Origin: Psychroserpens luteus
GTDB lineage: Bacteria > Bacteroidota > Bacteroidia > Flavobacteriales > Flavobacteriaceae
Assembly: GCF_015319355.1 (NCBI RefSeq)
Contig: NZ_JADILU010000001.1
Location: 558,001-622,000, forward strand
Reading direction: 5' to 3'
DNA: 64,000 nucleotides
Position numbers and translations under genes: made by a program. Each line of letters opens with the position of its first letter. Positions within the stretch are counted from its first letter, which is position 1. This document shows positions 51,398-60,593 of the stretch, in pieces. Below the pieces are notes generated by a model. The model worked only from the letters and a program-made list of their open reading frames with translations, had not been told where the DNA came from and searched no databases.

Positions 51398-53355
51398 TGA
51401 GTCAAGACCAAGTCGACATATTAAAGCGTGCACTCGATAGAGAAAAAAAAGCGAGGAAAGCAGCCGAAAAAATTCTTGAAGAGAAATCAAGAGAACTCTA
51501 CCTTACATCCCAAAAATTAGAAAACCTCTTAGACGAAAAATCTTCACAATTACAAGGTGTCTTTGAAAATATTGTAGATGCTTACGTTGTTATGAATCTT
51601 AATGGACACGTTTTAAAGTTTAATGAAGCAGCTACGCGATTATTTGGTTATGATGTTGATAGAGATGATGTTAATATTGTAAATCTCATTTATAAAGAAG
51701 ATTACCAATATGCCATAACCTGTTTTATGGATTTACAGGCGAATGGTTTTTTTAAAGATTATGAAACCAGAATTTACACCAAATCTAAGGAGGTAAAATG
51801 GGTGCATGTTAATGGTAGTATTGTTTATGATAAGAATAAAAACCCGATTGCAGCCCAAGGAATCGTTCGAGATATTACAGCAGAAAAAGCCTCTGAAGAA
51901 AAACTAATTGAGTCAGAAAATAGATTATCTACTTTAATATTAAATTTAGATAGTGGCATTGTTTTAGAAGACGAAAATCGAAATATAGTACTTACTAACA
52001 AGAAGTTTTGTGATCTTTTTAATATTGAAGCTCAGCCTAGTGATTTAATAGGTAAAGATTGTGTAACATCATCACAAAAGAATAAAGTTTTATTTAAAGA
52101 TCCAGCAGCATTCATAAAAAGGATGCAAGCAATTGATAAAGCAAAAAAAATAGTTATTGGTGATGAGTTAGAAATGGTTGATGGTAAAATTTTAGAGCGT
52201 AATTATATGCCTATTACCATTGGAGAAAAGTCTAAAGGTTTTCTTTGGACATTTACAGATGTTACTTTAAAAAGAACCTATCGAAAAAGTTTAGAGGTTC
52301 AAAAGCAAAAATATTATAATATTATTGCTAATATGAATTTAGGTTTAGTCGAAGTAAATAATAATGATGAAATTTTAATGATAAATCAGAGTTTTACTGA
52401 AATGTCTGGTTATAGTGAAGTTGAAGTAAAAGGAAAAAAGGCAGCAGAGATTTTTTCTGCTGAAGGAGGAACTGAAATAATAAAAGAAGAAAATAAAAAA
52501 CGTCAAAAAGGACAATCAAACTCTTACGAATTTACAGCAATTTGCAAAAAAGGAAAGACGAGACATTGGTTGATAAGTGGAGCTCCAAATTATAATTTAG
52601 AAGGTGAGAAAATAGGTTCTATTGGTATTCATCTAGATATAACCGAATTAAAAGAACTTGAGCTTCAGAAAGAAAAATTACTCCTAAAGCTCGAAAGAAG
52701 TAACGATGAGTTACAAGAATATGCACATATTGTTTCTCACGATTTAAAATCACCTTTACGAAGTATAGATGCCTTAGTAAATTGGTTAAAAGAAGACAAT
52801 AAAGGCAAGTTAGATGATATTAGTCTTAAAAATTTCAGTCTTATTGAAGCTACCCTCGAAAAGATGGAGCAACTTATATCAGATGTATTAGACTACTCAA
52901 GTATAGGAACTGATACCAATATAAAAGCAGAGGTCAATCTTAATAAATTGCTTACAGATCTAACAACGATTCTATACATTCCAAATCATATTTCAGTAAA
53001 AATACTAAATCAATTACCAGTGATTAAAGGAGATGCGACTAAGTTGCAGCAATTGTTTCAGAATTTAATTAGCAATGCGGTTAAATTTATAGATAAAGAA
53101 GTAGGTCTTATTATTATCGATTTTGAGGATTTAAAAAGCCATTATAAATTTATAATTAAAGATAATGGGATTGGTATTGATAAACAATTCCATGATAAGA
53201 TATTTAAAATTTTTCATGCTTTAAATAAGAGCAAAGATTCAACCGGAATAGGGTTATCGATAGTTAAAAAAATTGTGGATTTACATGAAGGTCAAATTTG
53301 GTTAGAAAGTGAACCTAAAGTTGGTACCACATTCTATTTTACACTTAAAAAATAA
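51397..53355 (+). CDS. Soluble PAS-domain histidine kinase, probable H-NOX partner
   Basis: A 652-residue cytosolic kinase. An N-terminal coiled coil (KRALDREKKARKAAEKILEE) is followed by three PAS domains (about residues 52-165, 175-295, 302-425), HisKA with His448 in AHIVSHDLKSPLRSID, and HATPase_c (NLISNAVKFI, DNGIGI, STGIGLSIVKKI). It has no membrane segment, so it senses inside the cell, as expected for an H-NOX partner. Its H-box and following residues are nearly the same as those of the second kinase at 54491, so both may share the Hpt protein and regulators of this operon. Confidence 0.92.
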   Translation: MSQDQVDILKRALDREKKARKAAEKILEEKSRELYLTSQKLENLLDEKSSQLQGVFENIVDAYVVMNLNGHVLKFNEAATRLFGYDVDRDDVNIVNLIYKEDYQYAITCFMDLQANGFFKDYETRIYTKSKEVKWVHVNGSIVYDKNKNPIAAQGIVRDITAEKASEEKLIESENRLSTLILNLDSGIVLEDENRNIVLTNKKFCDLFNIEAQPSDLIGKDCVTSSQKNKVLFKDPAAFIKRMQAIDKAKKIVIGDELEMVDGKILERNYMPITIGEKSKGFLWTFTDVTLKRTYRKSLEVQKQKYYNIIANMNLGLVEVNNNDEILMINQSFTEMSGYSEVEVKGKKAAEIFSAEGGTEIIKEENKKRQKGQSNSYEFTAICKKGKTRHWLISGAPNYNLEGEKIGSIGIHLDITELKELELQKEKLLLKLERSNDELQEYAHIVSHDLKSPLRSIDALVNWLKEDNKGKLDDISLKNFSLIEATLEKMEQLISDVLDYSSIGTDTNIKAEVNLNKLLTDLTTILYIPNHISVKILNQLPVIKGDATKLQQLFQNLISNAVKFIDKEVGLIIIDFEDLKSHYKFIIKDNGIGIDKQFHDKIFKIFHALNKSKDSTGIGLSIVKKIVDLHEGQIWLESEPKVGTTFYFTLKK

Positions 53356-53357
53356 TA

Positions 53358-54491
53358 ATGAAAACAGTACAATTAGTAAAACATAATAATCAAGATTGGG
53401 CTTACGTTGGTAAGAATCAAAAATTAAACAAACCTTTAGTTTTAGTTTTTGGTAATCGCTATATGCTGGAAGATGCTTCTATTTATGAAGAGATAAAAAC
53501 ATTGTTTCCAGATGGTGATATTGTATTTGGTTCTGCTTGTGCAGAGATTTCTTCGAGTACGGTAAATGAAGATAGCATTACGGTTACTGCTATGGAATTT
53601 GAAAAAAGCAAGTTTATTATTAAAACAAGTAATGTTTTAAATACAGATTTAGACAGTTTTAAAACAGGAAATGATCTTATTAAACAATTTCCTTTGGAAG
53701 GCTTAAAATACGTATTTGTAGTTTCAGAAGGTAGTTTTATTAATGGTAGCCAGCTCACCAAAGGGATGAGTTCATCTAATAATGGAAATCTTTTAATTAC
53801 TGGAGGTTTATGTGGTGATGATACACGTTTTGAAAAAACATTAGCGTCGTATAATGAAAATCCGAAAGAAGGCGAAATAGTTGCTGTAGGTTTTTATGGA
53901 GAATCCTTAGAAATTACGTTTTCAATTCATGGAGGTTGGACACCTTTTGGGCCAGAGCGTACAGTAACAAAATCAGATGGTAATATACTCTATGAATTAG
54001 ATGGTAAGCCAGCATTAGATTTATACAAAACCTATTTAGGTGATAAAGCCAAAGATTTACCAGGTGCAGCTTTGTTGTATCCTTTGAATGTGAAATCTGA
54101 AGATGAAGAACAGTCTATCGTAAGATCTATTTTAAATATTAACGAAGAAAATAATGCTGTTATTTTAGCTGGAGATATTAAAGAAAACTCTAAAGTACAA
54201 TTGATGATGACTAATGTTGACAATATTGCAAACGCATCAGAAAGAGCAGCAAAGCAAGCCTTAGAGTTTAGAAAAAACAAACCAGAAATTGCATTATTGG
54301 TGAGTTGTATTGGTCGAAAATTAGTATTAGATCAGCGTGTAGAAGAAGAGATTGATGAAGTAATTGAAATTTTAGGAGATGGTACGACGGTTAGTGGTTT
54401 TTATTCCTACGGTGAAATAGCGCCTTTTCATGGAGAAATGGCTTGTCAATTGCACAACCAAACCATGACGATAACGTTAATAAGTGAATAA
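53358..54491 (+). CDS. FIST-domain protein, candidate NosP-type NO sensor
   Basis: A 377-residue cytosolic protein with FIST_N (IVFGSACAEISSSTVNEDSI ... FPLEGLKYVFVVSEGSFING ... LLITGGLCGDD) and FIST_C (NKPEIALLVSCIGRKLVLDQ ... VSGFYSYGEIAPFHGEMACQ, LHNQTMTIT). FIST proteins include NosP, a hemoprotein NO sensor coded next to NahK-type kinases in other bacteria. Here the next gene is just such a kinase, overlapping by one base. Heme binding is inferred from family and context; the His of the LHNQT segment is conserved in the family but I do not claim it as the ligand. Confidence 0.85.
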   Translation: MKTVQLVKHNNQDWAYVGKNQKLNKPLVLVFGNRYMLEDASIYEEIKTLFPDGDIVFGSACAEISSSTVNEDSITVTAMEFEKSKFIIKTSNVLNTDLDSFKTGNDLIKQFPLEGLKYVFVVSEGSFINGSQLTKGMSSSNNGNLLITGGLCGDDTRFEKTLASYNENPKEGEIVAVGFYGESLEITFSIHGGWTPFGPERTVTKSDGNILYELDGKPALDLYKTYLGDKAKDLPGAALLYPLNVKSEDEEQSIVRSILNINEENNAVILAGDIKENSKVQLMMTNVDNIANASERAAKQALEFRKNKPEIALLVSCIGRKLVLDQRVEEEIDEVIEILGDGTTVSGFYSYGEIAPFHGEMACQLHNQTMTITLISE

Positions 54492-55555
54492 TGAATTCAT
54501 TACTAAAGCGTCAAATACGAAAATATCTAAACGAAGGATTAAAGAGTAATGAAGATTTATCAAAGTTTTTTACTGCTGTTGACAGGTCATACAATAATTT
54601 TGACGAGCAATCATCAATGATTCAAAGAGCAATGTCTATTAGTTCAGATGAATTATATGATGCTAACAAGAAATTACAAAAGGAAGCTAAAGAACAAAAA
54701 GAATTAATTGATAAGTTAAAAGATGTTATCAATACGCTTAAGTTTTATAATCTTAAAGAAGACGGAAAAGGCAAAGCTGTTGAGTTAACAGGTTCAGATT
54801 TGGTAGATTTTATTGATAATCAAACTAAAGAGATTATCGAAATGAATAAGCAAAAAGAATCGCTTTTAAATGAACTAGCATATCAAAATCAAGAGCTTAG
54901 TGATTATGCGCATATGGTTTCTCACGATTTAAAATCACCTTTGCGAAGCATTGATACTTTGACAGCTTGGTTAAAAGAAGATTATCAAGGTGCTTTTGAT
55001 ACTAATGGTATAAAAACATTAAGTCTCATTAGAAATAATGTTCAAAAAATGGATACTTTAATCAATGGTATTTTGGAGTATTCAACTATTGGTAAAAATC
55101 AAATAGATATTTATGATGTTGATATTAATAAACTCATAGATGATATTTTAAATATTATTCATGTACCTAAACATATAACCATTCAAAAAATGGATTTGCC
55201 TGTCGTAAAAGGAGATAAATACCGTTTACAACAGTTGTTTCAAAACCTTATTGGAAATGCAATTGCATATAACGAGAAAGAAAAAGGTCATATTGAAATT
55301 GGAGCAGAAGATAAAGGCGAGTTTTGGGAATTTCATATAAAAGATAATGGAAAAGGTATTGAAGAAGTATACTTTGAGAAAATCTTCAAAACTTTTGAAA
55401 AGCTTGAAAATAACTTAGAATCTACAGGAATAGGATTATCTATCGTTAAGAAAATTGTCAATTTATATGGTGGAAAGATTTGGCTTACCTCCATAATTAA
55501 TGAAGGCACAACATTTTATTTTACTCTAAAGAAACAGCCCAATGGAACAGCCTAA
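54491..55555 (+). CDS. Soluble histidine kinase, NahK-like, probable partner of the FIST protein
   Basis: A 354-residue cytosolic kinase. The N-terminus (MNSLLKRQIRKYLNEGLKSN, then FTAVDRSYNNFDEQSSMIQR, MSISSDELYDANKKLQ) matches the region found at the front of NosP-associated kinases. Then a coiled coil, HisKA with His145 in AHMVSHDLKSPLRSIDTLTA and HATPase_c (NLIGNAIAYNEKE, DNGKGI, STGIGLSIVKKIV). It overlaps the FIST gene by one base and the Hpt gene by 14 bases. There is no receiver, so phosphate must pass to separate partners. Confidence 0.92.
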   Translation: MNSLLKRQIRKYLNEGLKSNEDLSKFFTAVDRSYNNFDEQSSMIQRAMSISSDELYDANKKLQKEAKEQKELIDKLKDVINTLKFYNLKEDGKGKAVELTGSDLVDFIDNQTKEIIEMNKQKESLLNELAYQNQELSDYAHMVSHDLKSPLRSIDTLTAWLKEDYQGAFDTNGIKTLSLIRNNVQKMDTLINGILEYSTIGKNQIDIYDVDINKLIDDILNIIHVPKHITIQKMDLPVVKGDKYRLQQLFQNLIGNAIAYNEKEKGHIEIGAEDKGEFWEFHIKDNGKGIEEVYFEKIFKTFEKLENNLESTGIGLSIVKKIVNLYGGKIWLTSIINEGTTFYFTLKKQPNGTA

Positions 55556-55859
55556 TTTATCATATATTAACAGCATGTCTGGTGGAGACAAAGCTTTCGA
55601 GCAAAAGTTAATTGATATCATTAAAGGCGAATTTCCGGAGGAAAAAAAAGTCTATTTTGATAACATTGCTGCTGAGAATTATAAACTTACAGCAGAGAAT
55701 GTCCATAAACTTAAACATAAAATTAGTATTTTAGGCCTTGAAAAGAGTTATGAGATTGCAGTAGCATTCGAAAATAATTTACTCGAAGGCGAAACTAATC
55801 TTCAAGAGGAATTCGAAGCTATCTTAACAACCATGACTAATTATTTACAACAGTTATAA
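55542..55859 (+). CDS. Hpt phosphotransfer protein
   Basis: A 105-residue four-helix Hpt domain: YINSMSGGDKAFEQKLIDII opens helix one, and the phosphoacceptor is His55 in ENVHKLKHKISILGLEK. The usual Gly after HxLK is His59 here. Such proteins relay phosphate from receivers to final regulators. It overlaps the upstream kinase gene by 14 bases and is 14 bases before the LytTR regulator gene, so it is well placed to join the two kinases to that regulator. Confidence 0.9.
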   Translation: MEQPNLSYINSMSGGDKAFEQKLIDIIKGEFPEEKKVYFDNIAAENYKLTAENVHKLKHKISILGLEKSYEIAVAFENNLLEGETNLQEEFEAILTTMTNYLQQL

Positions 55860-55873
55860 TTAGGTATAGATTT

Positions 55874-56584
55874 ATGAATTGTATTATTATAGATGATGAG
55901 GCTACAGCTAGAGCAATTATTGGACAATTATGTTCTAATATAGAAAGCTTAAACGTCTTAGAAGAATTTCCAAATGCAATGCAAGCCATAAAGTATTTAA
56001 ATCAAAATGAAATAGATTTAATTTTCTTAGATATTCATATGCCAGATTTTACAGGTTTTGATTTTATTGAAACCCTTAAAAATCCACCAAAAATAATATT
56101 GACAACATCAGATGCTAATTTTGCAATTCAAGCATTTGAGTATGATTGTATTGTAGATTATCTCGTAAAACCAATTTTGCCAGAGCGTTTTCAAAAAGCG
56201 ATTCAAAAGGCAGAGGCAACTGCCAGTAAAGCTAAAACATCATCGGTATCTGAAAATGTAGAAACAACGTCTGGTAATGATTTGTATGTGAATATTGATA
56301 GACGACTTATCAAAATTGATATTCCTAGTATTTATTTGATAGAAGCAAAAGGGGATTATATCAATGTAAAAACCGAAAACAAAAACTACACAGTTCATTC
56401 TACACTTAAGAAAATTGAAGATAAATTACCTAACGATTTGTTTTTAAAAATTCATCGCTCATTTATTATCAACGTTGATAAAATCATTGATATTGAAGAT
56501 AATAGCGTGCTTATCAAAAAAGACGTTATTCCTGTGAGTCGCTCTAATAGACCAGAATTAATGAAGCGCCTTAACTTACTCTAA
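55874..56584 (+). CDS. LytTR-family response regulator
   Basis: A 236-residue regulator: receiver (IIIDDEATA, phospho-site Asp53 in IFLDIHMPDFTG, ILTTSDANF, DYLVKPI) and a C-terminal LytTR DNA-binding domain (LYVNIDRRLIKIDIPSIYLI, KGDYINVKTENKNYTVHSTL, FLKIHRSFIINVDKI, VIPVSRSNRPELMKRL). It is the last gene of the operon and its DNA-binding output. Direct ATTCGTC repeats before the operon and before the next gene (56699) are its probable sites, so it likely regulates both. Confidence 0.93.
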   Translation: MNCIIIDDEATARAIIGQLCSNIESLNVLEEFPNAMQAIKYLNQNEIDLIFLDIHMPDFTGFDFIETLKNPPKIILTTSDANFAIQAFEYDCIVDYLVKPILPERFQKAIQKAEATASKAKTSSVSENVETTSGNDLYVNIDRRLIKIDIPSIYLIEAKGDYINVKTENKNYTVHSTLKKIEDKLPNDLFLKIHRSFIINVDKIIDIEDNSVLIKKDVIPVSRSNRPELMKRLNLL

Positions 56585-56588
56585 TTCC

Positions 56589-56637
56589 ATTCGTCTACAG
56601 TAAATAGCCACTTATCGATACCATACATTCGTCAATC
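56589..56637 (+). promoter_or_regulatory. Candidate LytTR binding sites upstream of the 56699 gene
   Basis: ATTCGTCTACAGTAAA begins at 56589 and ATTCGTCAATCGAA at 56627, with a weaker related segment (TTATCGATACCA, from 56612) between them, so about 20 bases apart. The heptamer matches the repeats before the NO operon at 50332 and 50353. Confidence 0.6.
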
Positions 56638-56668
56638 GAATAATCTAAAAAAGAGCAGTTTATCAAGG

Positions 56669-56676
56669 TAAATTTG
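56669..56676 (+). promoter_or_regulatory. -7 box of the T9SS gene at 56699
   Basis: TAAATTTG matches TAnnTTTG exactly and lies 22 bases before the ATG. No -33 TTTG is seen; the nearest ATTCGTC repeat starts 42 bases upstream, a fitting place for an activator. Confidence 0.6.
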
Positions 56677-56698
56677 TATCAGAATCTAAAAAAAGATA

Positions 56699-59296
56699 AT
56701 GAATACATTTTACACTTTAAAAAATCAATTAATCATATTAGGGGCCATCTTAATGTGCTTTACCTCACAAGCTCAAGATATTCCGTTTAATTGTGATTTT
56801 AGTGCTTACTTATTTCAGTATAACGATGTTTATGCAATTGATTTAGCTTCAGGAAACTCATACCAAGTAGCAACAGATGTCACGCCAGGTAATATTAATG
56901 CAACAGCATATAATCCTGCTGATGGTTTTATTTGGGGATCATTATCTACTCCAGCAAAAACCATTGTACGTATTGGTAAGAACTTTAATACAACAACATA
57001 TTATGTAGATGAATTACCAACAAACGGAAGATATGTAGGTGATGTAAGTGCTGATGGGATCTATTACCTTAAAGCAGGAGGTAAAACCTATTATAAAATT
57101 GACTTAGATCCAGAATCAGAGAACTATACACAACATCAAGAAACTTCAAATTTATCTCTAAACATCAGTATTCATGATTGGGCTTTTAATGCGGTTGATG
57201 GTATGTTGTATGCAGTTGCTAAAACCTCTAATATCTTATATCGTATTGATCCTTTAGACGGAAATGTGCAAGCTTTAGGAGAAGTTCCAATATTATCAGG
57301 ATTGAGCTATACGTATGGTGCAGTCTACTTTGATTTGTCTGGACGTTTTTATGTGTCTGCAAATGAAACTGGAACAATCTATGTCATTCAAAGTGTACAA
57401 GACTTAGTTGAAAACGGAGTAATGGATTCTAACTTATTTGCTTTTGGTCCATCAAGTTCTAGTAATGATGGTGCACGTTGCCCAACTGCCCCAGTATTAC
57501 AAGAAATTTGTGACAATGGAATTGATGATGATGGCGACGGACTTATAGATTGTGAAGACCCTTCATGTTCTGGTTTTGGTAATTGTGCTTTGCTTGTACC
57601 ACCAACAACAGGAAGTAATGATGGTGGTTTAGAAAGTAACAACAGATTATCTGAGCAAATCAATACACGTAATTTCAATCGTGCAAAAACGAGCTATTCA
57701 TTTGATAGAAGTTCTGCAAGACGAATGACTAAAAATGATAGCTACGCACAACGTAATGCGAATTCTGGGTTTACTTTAGAAGATTTTATTCCGTTAGGTA
57801 TTATAAATGAAGATGAGGTTATTGATGCATCACCTTCAGATTTAGTGAGTATTACTAATGCAACAGAGATTTATGGAGTTGATTATTTAAAAAACAATAC
57901 ACCTATAGCTTCAATCTTAGCGATTAAAACTGAAAATGGTGTATATGAACACACCAAATACATTTGTGATCGTTTGTTAGGCGCAGAATTGATCACAGTG
58001 AATACGATTGATATCAACGGACAATCATTCATCAAATCTATTATTAAAAATGCAGATGGCACCTATGAGTTTGTCTTGAGTTTATCTGCCAAAGTAATCA
58101 ATAACGATGAAAACTTCGCCATAGAGAGTCACTGGAATCTCGATCAATACGAGCAGGATGTTACCTTTTATAATTTCCAAATCTGGTCAAACTCAGTTGA
58201 TGATTTATTCTCAATTGGTCAAGAGGTTTTAAACTTATTAGAAACACAAAAGTCAATTTCAACATATAACAATTCAATCCCTCCGACGGTTTTTGTTAGA
58301 AAAGGAAAATATATTAATGGTTCCCTCGATTTACAGATCATTAATACCAATTCTACAGAGAACGTCACCTTTGACGCTGGTTTTAGAACTACTGAAACAG
58401 GCGAATTTGGAGCCCTAAACTCTACCATAGATCTTAATCAAGATTACATCACAAACCTACAATTAGAAACCGGAAATTTATTTGATATCGGGTTTAGAAT
58501 TGGTGATGGCATCGCAACACCAGACGATTTATTCATGTCTGATGGACCTTGGGGAATTGATGATTCTCAAACAAATACAACAGTAGATACTTACGCAATT
58601 CTACCAAACGATTTTACTTTTAACGACAATGATTTTCCAATAGAACGTAATATGGTTTTAAAAGCAACAACAAGTAGTTATGTTGCAGCTTACAGAGCAT
58701 TGACGCCAAGATTTAAAGCAGTAGACTTAAGTGATTACAATAGCTTAAAATTTAGCGCCAAAGGAACAGGGAACTTAGAAATCACATTTGTAAAAGCAAG
58801 TATTTCTAATTGGGAAGATCAATATAAAAGTACGATTACATTGAGTAATACATCACAAAACTTTGTGTTACCAATCTCAAGTTTTCAATCAGGAAACGGA
58901 ACAGATCTAGAACTAAACGATGTTGTAACCGTTGTATTTACCATGGTAAGTGAAGATGGAACAACAACGACAAAAGAATTGACATTAGAAAATCTACGTT
59001 TATCTCAAGACACGTTATCTGTAGATGATTTAACTCAAGACACAACAGCACTTTCTGCAGTACCAAACCCAATGACGTCTGCTACGACGATACAATTTAC
59101 AGCAAACCAAACAGAAACTATACAATTTGTGGTCTACAATCAATTAGGTAAAGTTGTATATCAAACAACACATAGAGCAACACCTGGAAACAATGAAATT
59201 ACGCTTAACAGAAACAATATGAGCATAGGAATTTACTTCTGTAAAATCATAAGTCAAACAACACTTTATAATCCCCTTAAATTAATAGCTAGATGA
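56699..59296 (+). CDS. Large T9SS-secreted surface protein downstream of the NO operon
   Basis: An 865-residue secreted protein. Signal peptide (about residues 1-25, ending TSQAQ); a DUF6923-like propeller (YLFQYNDVYAIDLASGNSYQ ... GRYVGDVSADGIYYLKAGGK ... NAVDGMLYAVAKTSNILYRI); an Asp-rich Ca-type motif CDNGIDDDGDGLIDCEDPSC near 270; a long middle region of unknown fold; a carbohydrate-binding-like beta-sandwich (LSDYNSLKFSAKGTGNLEIT); and a T9SS sorting domain (LSAVPNPMTSATTIQF ... NQLGKVVYQ ... SIGIYFCKI). LytTR-type repeats and a -7 box lie upstream, so it is the likely target of the NO phosphorelay. Confidence 0.88.
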   Translation: MNTFYTLKNQLIILGAILMCFTSQAQDIPFNCDFSAYLFQYNDVYAIDLASGNSYQVATDVTPGNINATAYNPADGFIWGSLSTPAKTIVRIGKNFNTTTYYVDELPTNGRYVGDVSADGIYYLKAGGKTYYKIDLDPESENYTQHQETSNLSLNISIHDWAFNAVDGMLYAVAKTSNILYRIDPLDGNVQALGEVPILSGLSYTYGAVYFDLSGRFYVSANETGTIYVIQSVQDLVENGVMDSNLFAFGPSSSSNDGARCPTAPVLQEICDNGIDDDGDGLIDCEDPSCSGFGNCALLVPPTTGSNDGGLESNNRLSEQINTRNFNRAKTSYSFDRSSARRMTKNDSYAQRNANSGFTLEDFIPLGIINEDEVIDASPSDLVSITNATEIYGVDYLKNNTPIASILAIKTENGVYEHTKYICDRLLGAELITVNTIDINGQSFIKSIIKNADGTYEFVLSLSAKVINNDENFAIESHWNLDQYEQDVTFYNFQIWSNSVDDLFSIGQEVLNLLETQKSISTYNNSIPPTVFVRKGKYINGSLDLQIINTNSTENVTFDAGFRTTETGEFGALNSTIDLNQDYITNLQLETGNLFDIGFRIGDGIATPDDLFMSDGPWGIDDSQTNTTVDTYAILPNDFTFNDNDFPIERNMVLKATTSSYVAAYRALTPRFKAVDLSDYNSLKFSAKGTGNLEITFVKASISNWEDQYKSTITLSNTSQNFVLPISSFQSGNGTDLELNDVVTVVFTMVSEDGTTTTKELTLENLRLSQDTLSVDDLTQDTTALSAVPNPMTSATTIQFTANQTETIQFVVYNQLGKVVYQTTHRATPGNNEITLNRNNMSIGIYFCKIISQTTLYNPLKLIAR

Positions 59297-59369
59297 TCCC
59301 TAATTATCTATTAGCTACTTAAAATGTCTGGCAATAATGAGATTTGCTGCTAAGATGTTTTAGGTTAAA

Positions 59370-59398
59370 GGCAAAAGCGAAAGCTTTTGCCTTTTTTT
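59370..59398 (+). terminator. Terminator after the T9SS gene
   Basis: GGCAAAAGC (59370-59378), loop GAAA, GCTTTTGCC (59383-59391), seven T. The same stem and loop recur at 60655-60682. Confidence 0.92.
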
Positions 59399-59465
59399 GT
59401 TTTTAAAAGATTTAGTATTTGGATGTGTTTATTAAACTATTTCTAAAAATAAGAGTCAAATAATA

Positions 59466-60593
59466 ATGAAATATTATTTAAATCTTATTCTAATTTGTGT
59501 TTGTGCACAATTATTTTCTCAAGAACAAACCAGTCAATTATCTGCGACTATAATTGGTTCGGGATCTCCAAAATATAATACAGAGCGTTCAGGACCTTCT
59601 GTTTTGATTTCTTATCAAGACACGAAGATTTTAGTAGATATGGGAAATGGTACACAAGCCAATCTCGATAAAATTGATGTAAACTTTAAATCGATTGATG
59701 GTTTATTATTTACACATCACCATTTAGATCATAATGAAGAGTTTGTGCCAATTTTCATCAAATCTCTTCTTGGTGGTAATACCTTTGTAATAGCAGGACC
59801 AGAGCCTACTACTGCATTTGTAGAAAGCACGTTAACTATTTATGAGAAGGATATTAATTACAGATTAGCAAAAAGTAAAAGAACTCTAGATGATGTAAAA
59901 TCTAAGTTTACAATTAAAGAGTTAAATGGGAGCGAAGCCTTTACTATTGGAGAGATTAAAGTGTCTTCTGTAAATGTGAATCATACTATAGAAACGGTAG
60001 CGTACCGATTTGAAGCTGGCGGAAAATCCATCGTAGTTTCTGGAGATTTGACCTATTCTGAAAGTTTACCTGTTTTAGCAAAAAATGTAGATTACTTGAT
60101 AATAGATTCTGGTGGTGCAGTTGCTATGGGTTCAAAAGTTAGGACGAATAGTACAAGAACAAATGGTAGTAAAAAAGAACGTGCTCATGTTAACTTGAGT
60201 GAAAGCTCATTAATGGCAAAAGAAGCGAATGCTAAGCATTTAATTTTGACCCATTTCACAGCAACTACGATTGATGAAGAGGCAACAACTGCTGAGTTGC
60301 GTAAAAACTATGCTGGAGATATTAGTTATGCTCATGATTTAATGACGATTCCTTATGATGAAAACATTACGTCAAAACTAGAAGCTACAGTGTCTACTAA
60401 AAGTTTAAACATGTCAACTAATAGTTCAAAATCAGCACCTAGTTTTACAAAAATGCTCTCTAGAATGGATGCTAATAATGATGGTAAATTATCAAAAGAC
60501 GAAGCAAAAGGGAAGTTAAAAACCAATTTTGATAAGCGTGATAAAAACAAAGACGGTTATATCACAACAGATGAGTTTAAAGGCAATCACTAA
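59466..60593 (+). CDS. Exported MBL-fold hydrolase fused to an EF-hand pair
   Basis: A 375-residue exported protein: signal peptide (MKYYLNLILICVCAQLFSQ), then a metallo-beta-lactamase fold with the zinc motif FTHHHLDHNEEF (HxHxDH), IGEIKVSSVNVNHTIETVAY, VVSGDLTYSE and LILTHFTATT, the layout of RNase Z/arylsulfatase-like enzymes. The last 60 residues form two EF-hands (RMDANNDGKLSKDEAKGKL; KRDKNKDGYITTDEF). The fusion suggests calcium-dependent stability or binding. Substrate unknown. It is a single gene between two copies of the same terminator. Confidence 0.88.
   Translation: MKYYLNLILICVCAQLFSQEQTSQLSATIIGSGSPKYNTERSGPSVLISYQDTKILVDMGNGTQANLDKIDVNFKSIDGLLFTHHHLDHNEEFVPIFIKSLLGGNTFVIAGPEPTTAFVESTLTIYEKDINYRLAKSKRTLDDVKSKFTIKELNGSEAFTIGEIKVSSVNVNHTIETVAYRFEAGGKSIVVSGDLTYSESLPVLAKNVDYLIIDSGGAVAMGSKVRTNSTRTNGSKKERAHVNLSESSLMAKEANAKHLILTHFTATTIDEEATTAELRKNYAGDISYAHDLMTIPYDENITSKLEATVSTKSLNMSTNSSKSAPSFTKMLSRMDANNDGKLSKDEAKGKLKTNFDKRDKNKDGYITTDEFKGNH

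Noticed and set aside
53358-54491. FIST protein as a chemoreceptor-like small-ligand sensor only
   Set aside because: Not excluded, but the adjacent NahK-like kinase and H-NOX gene make the NosP reading more likely.
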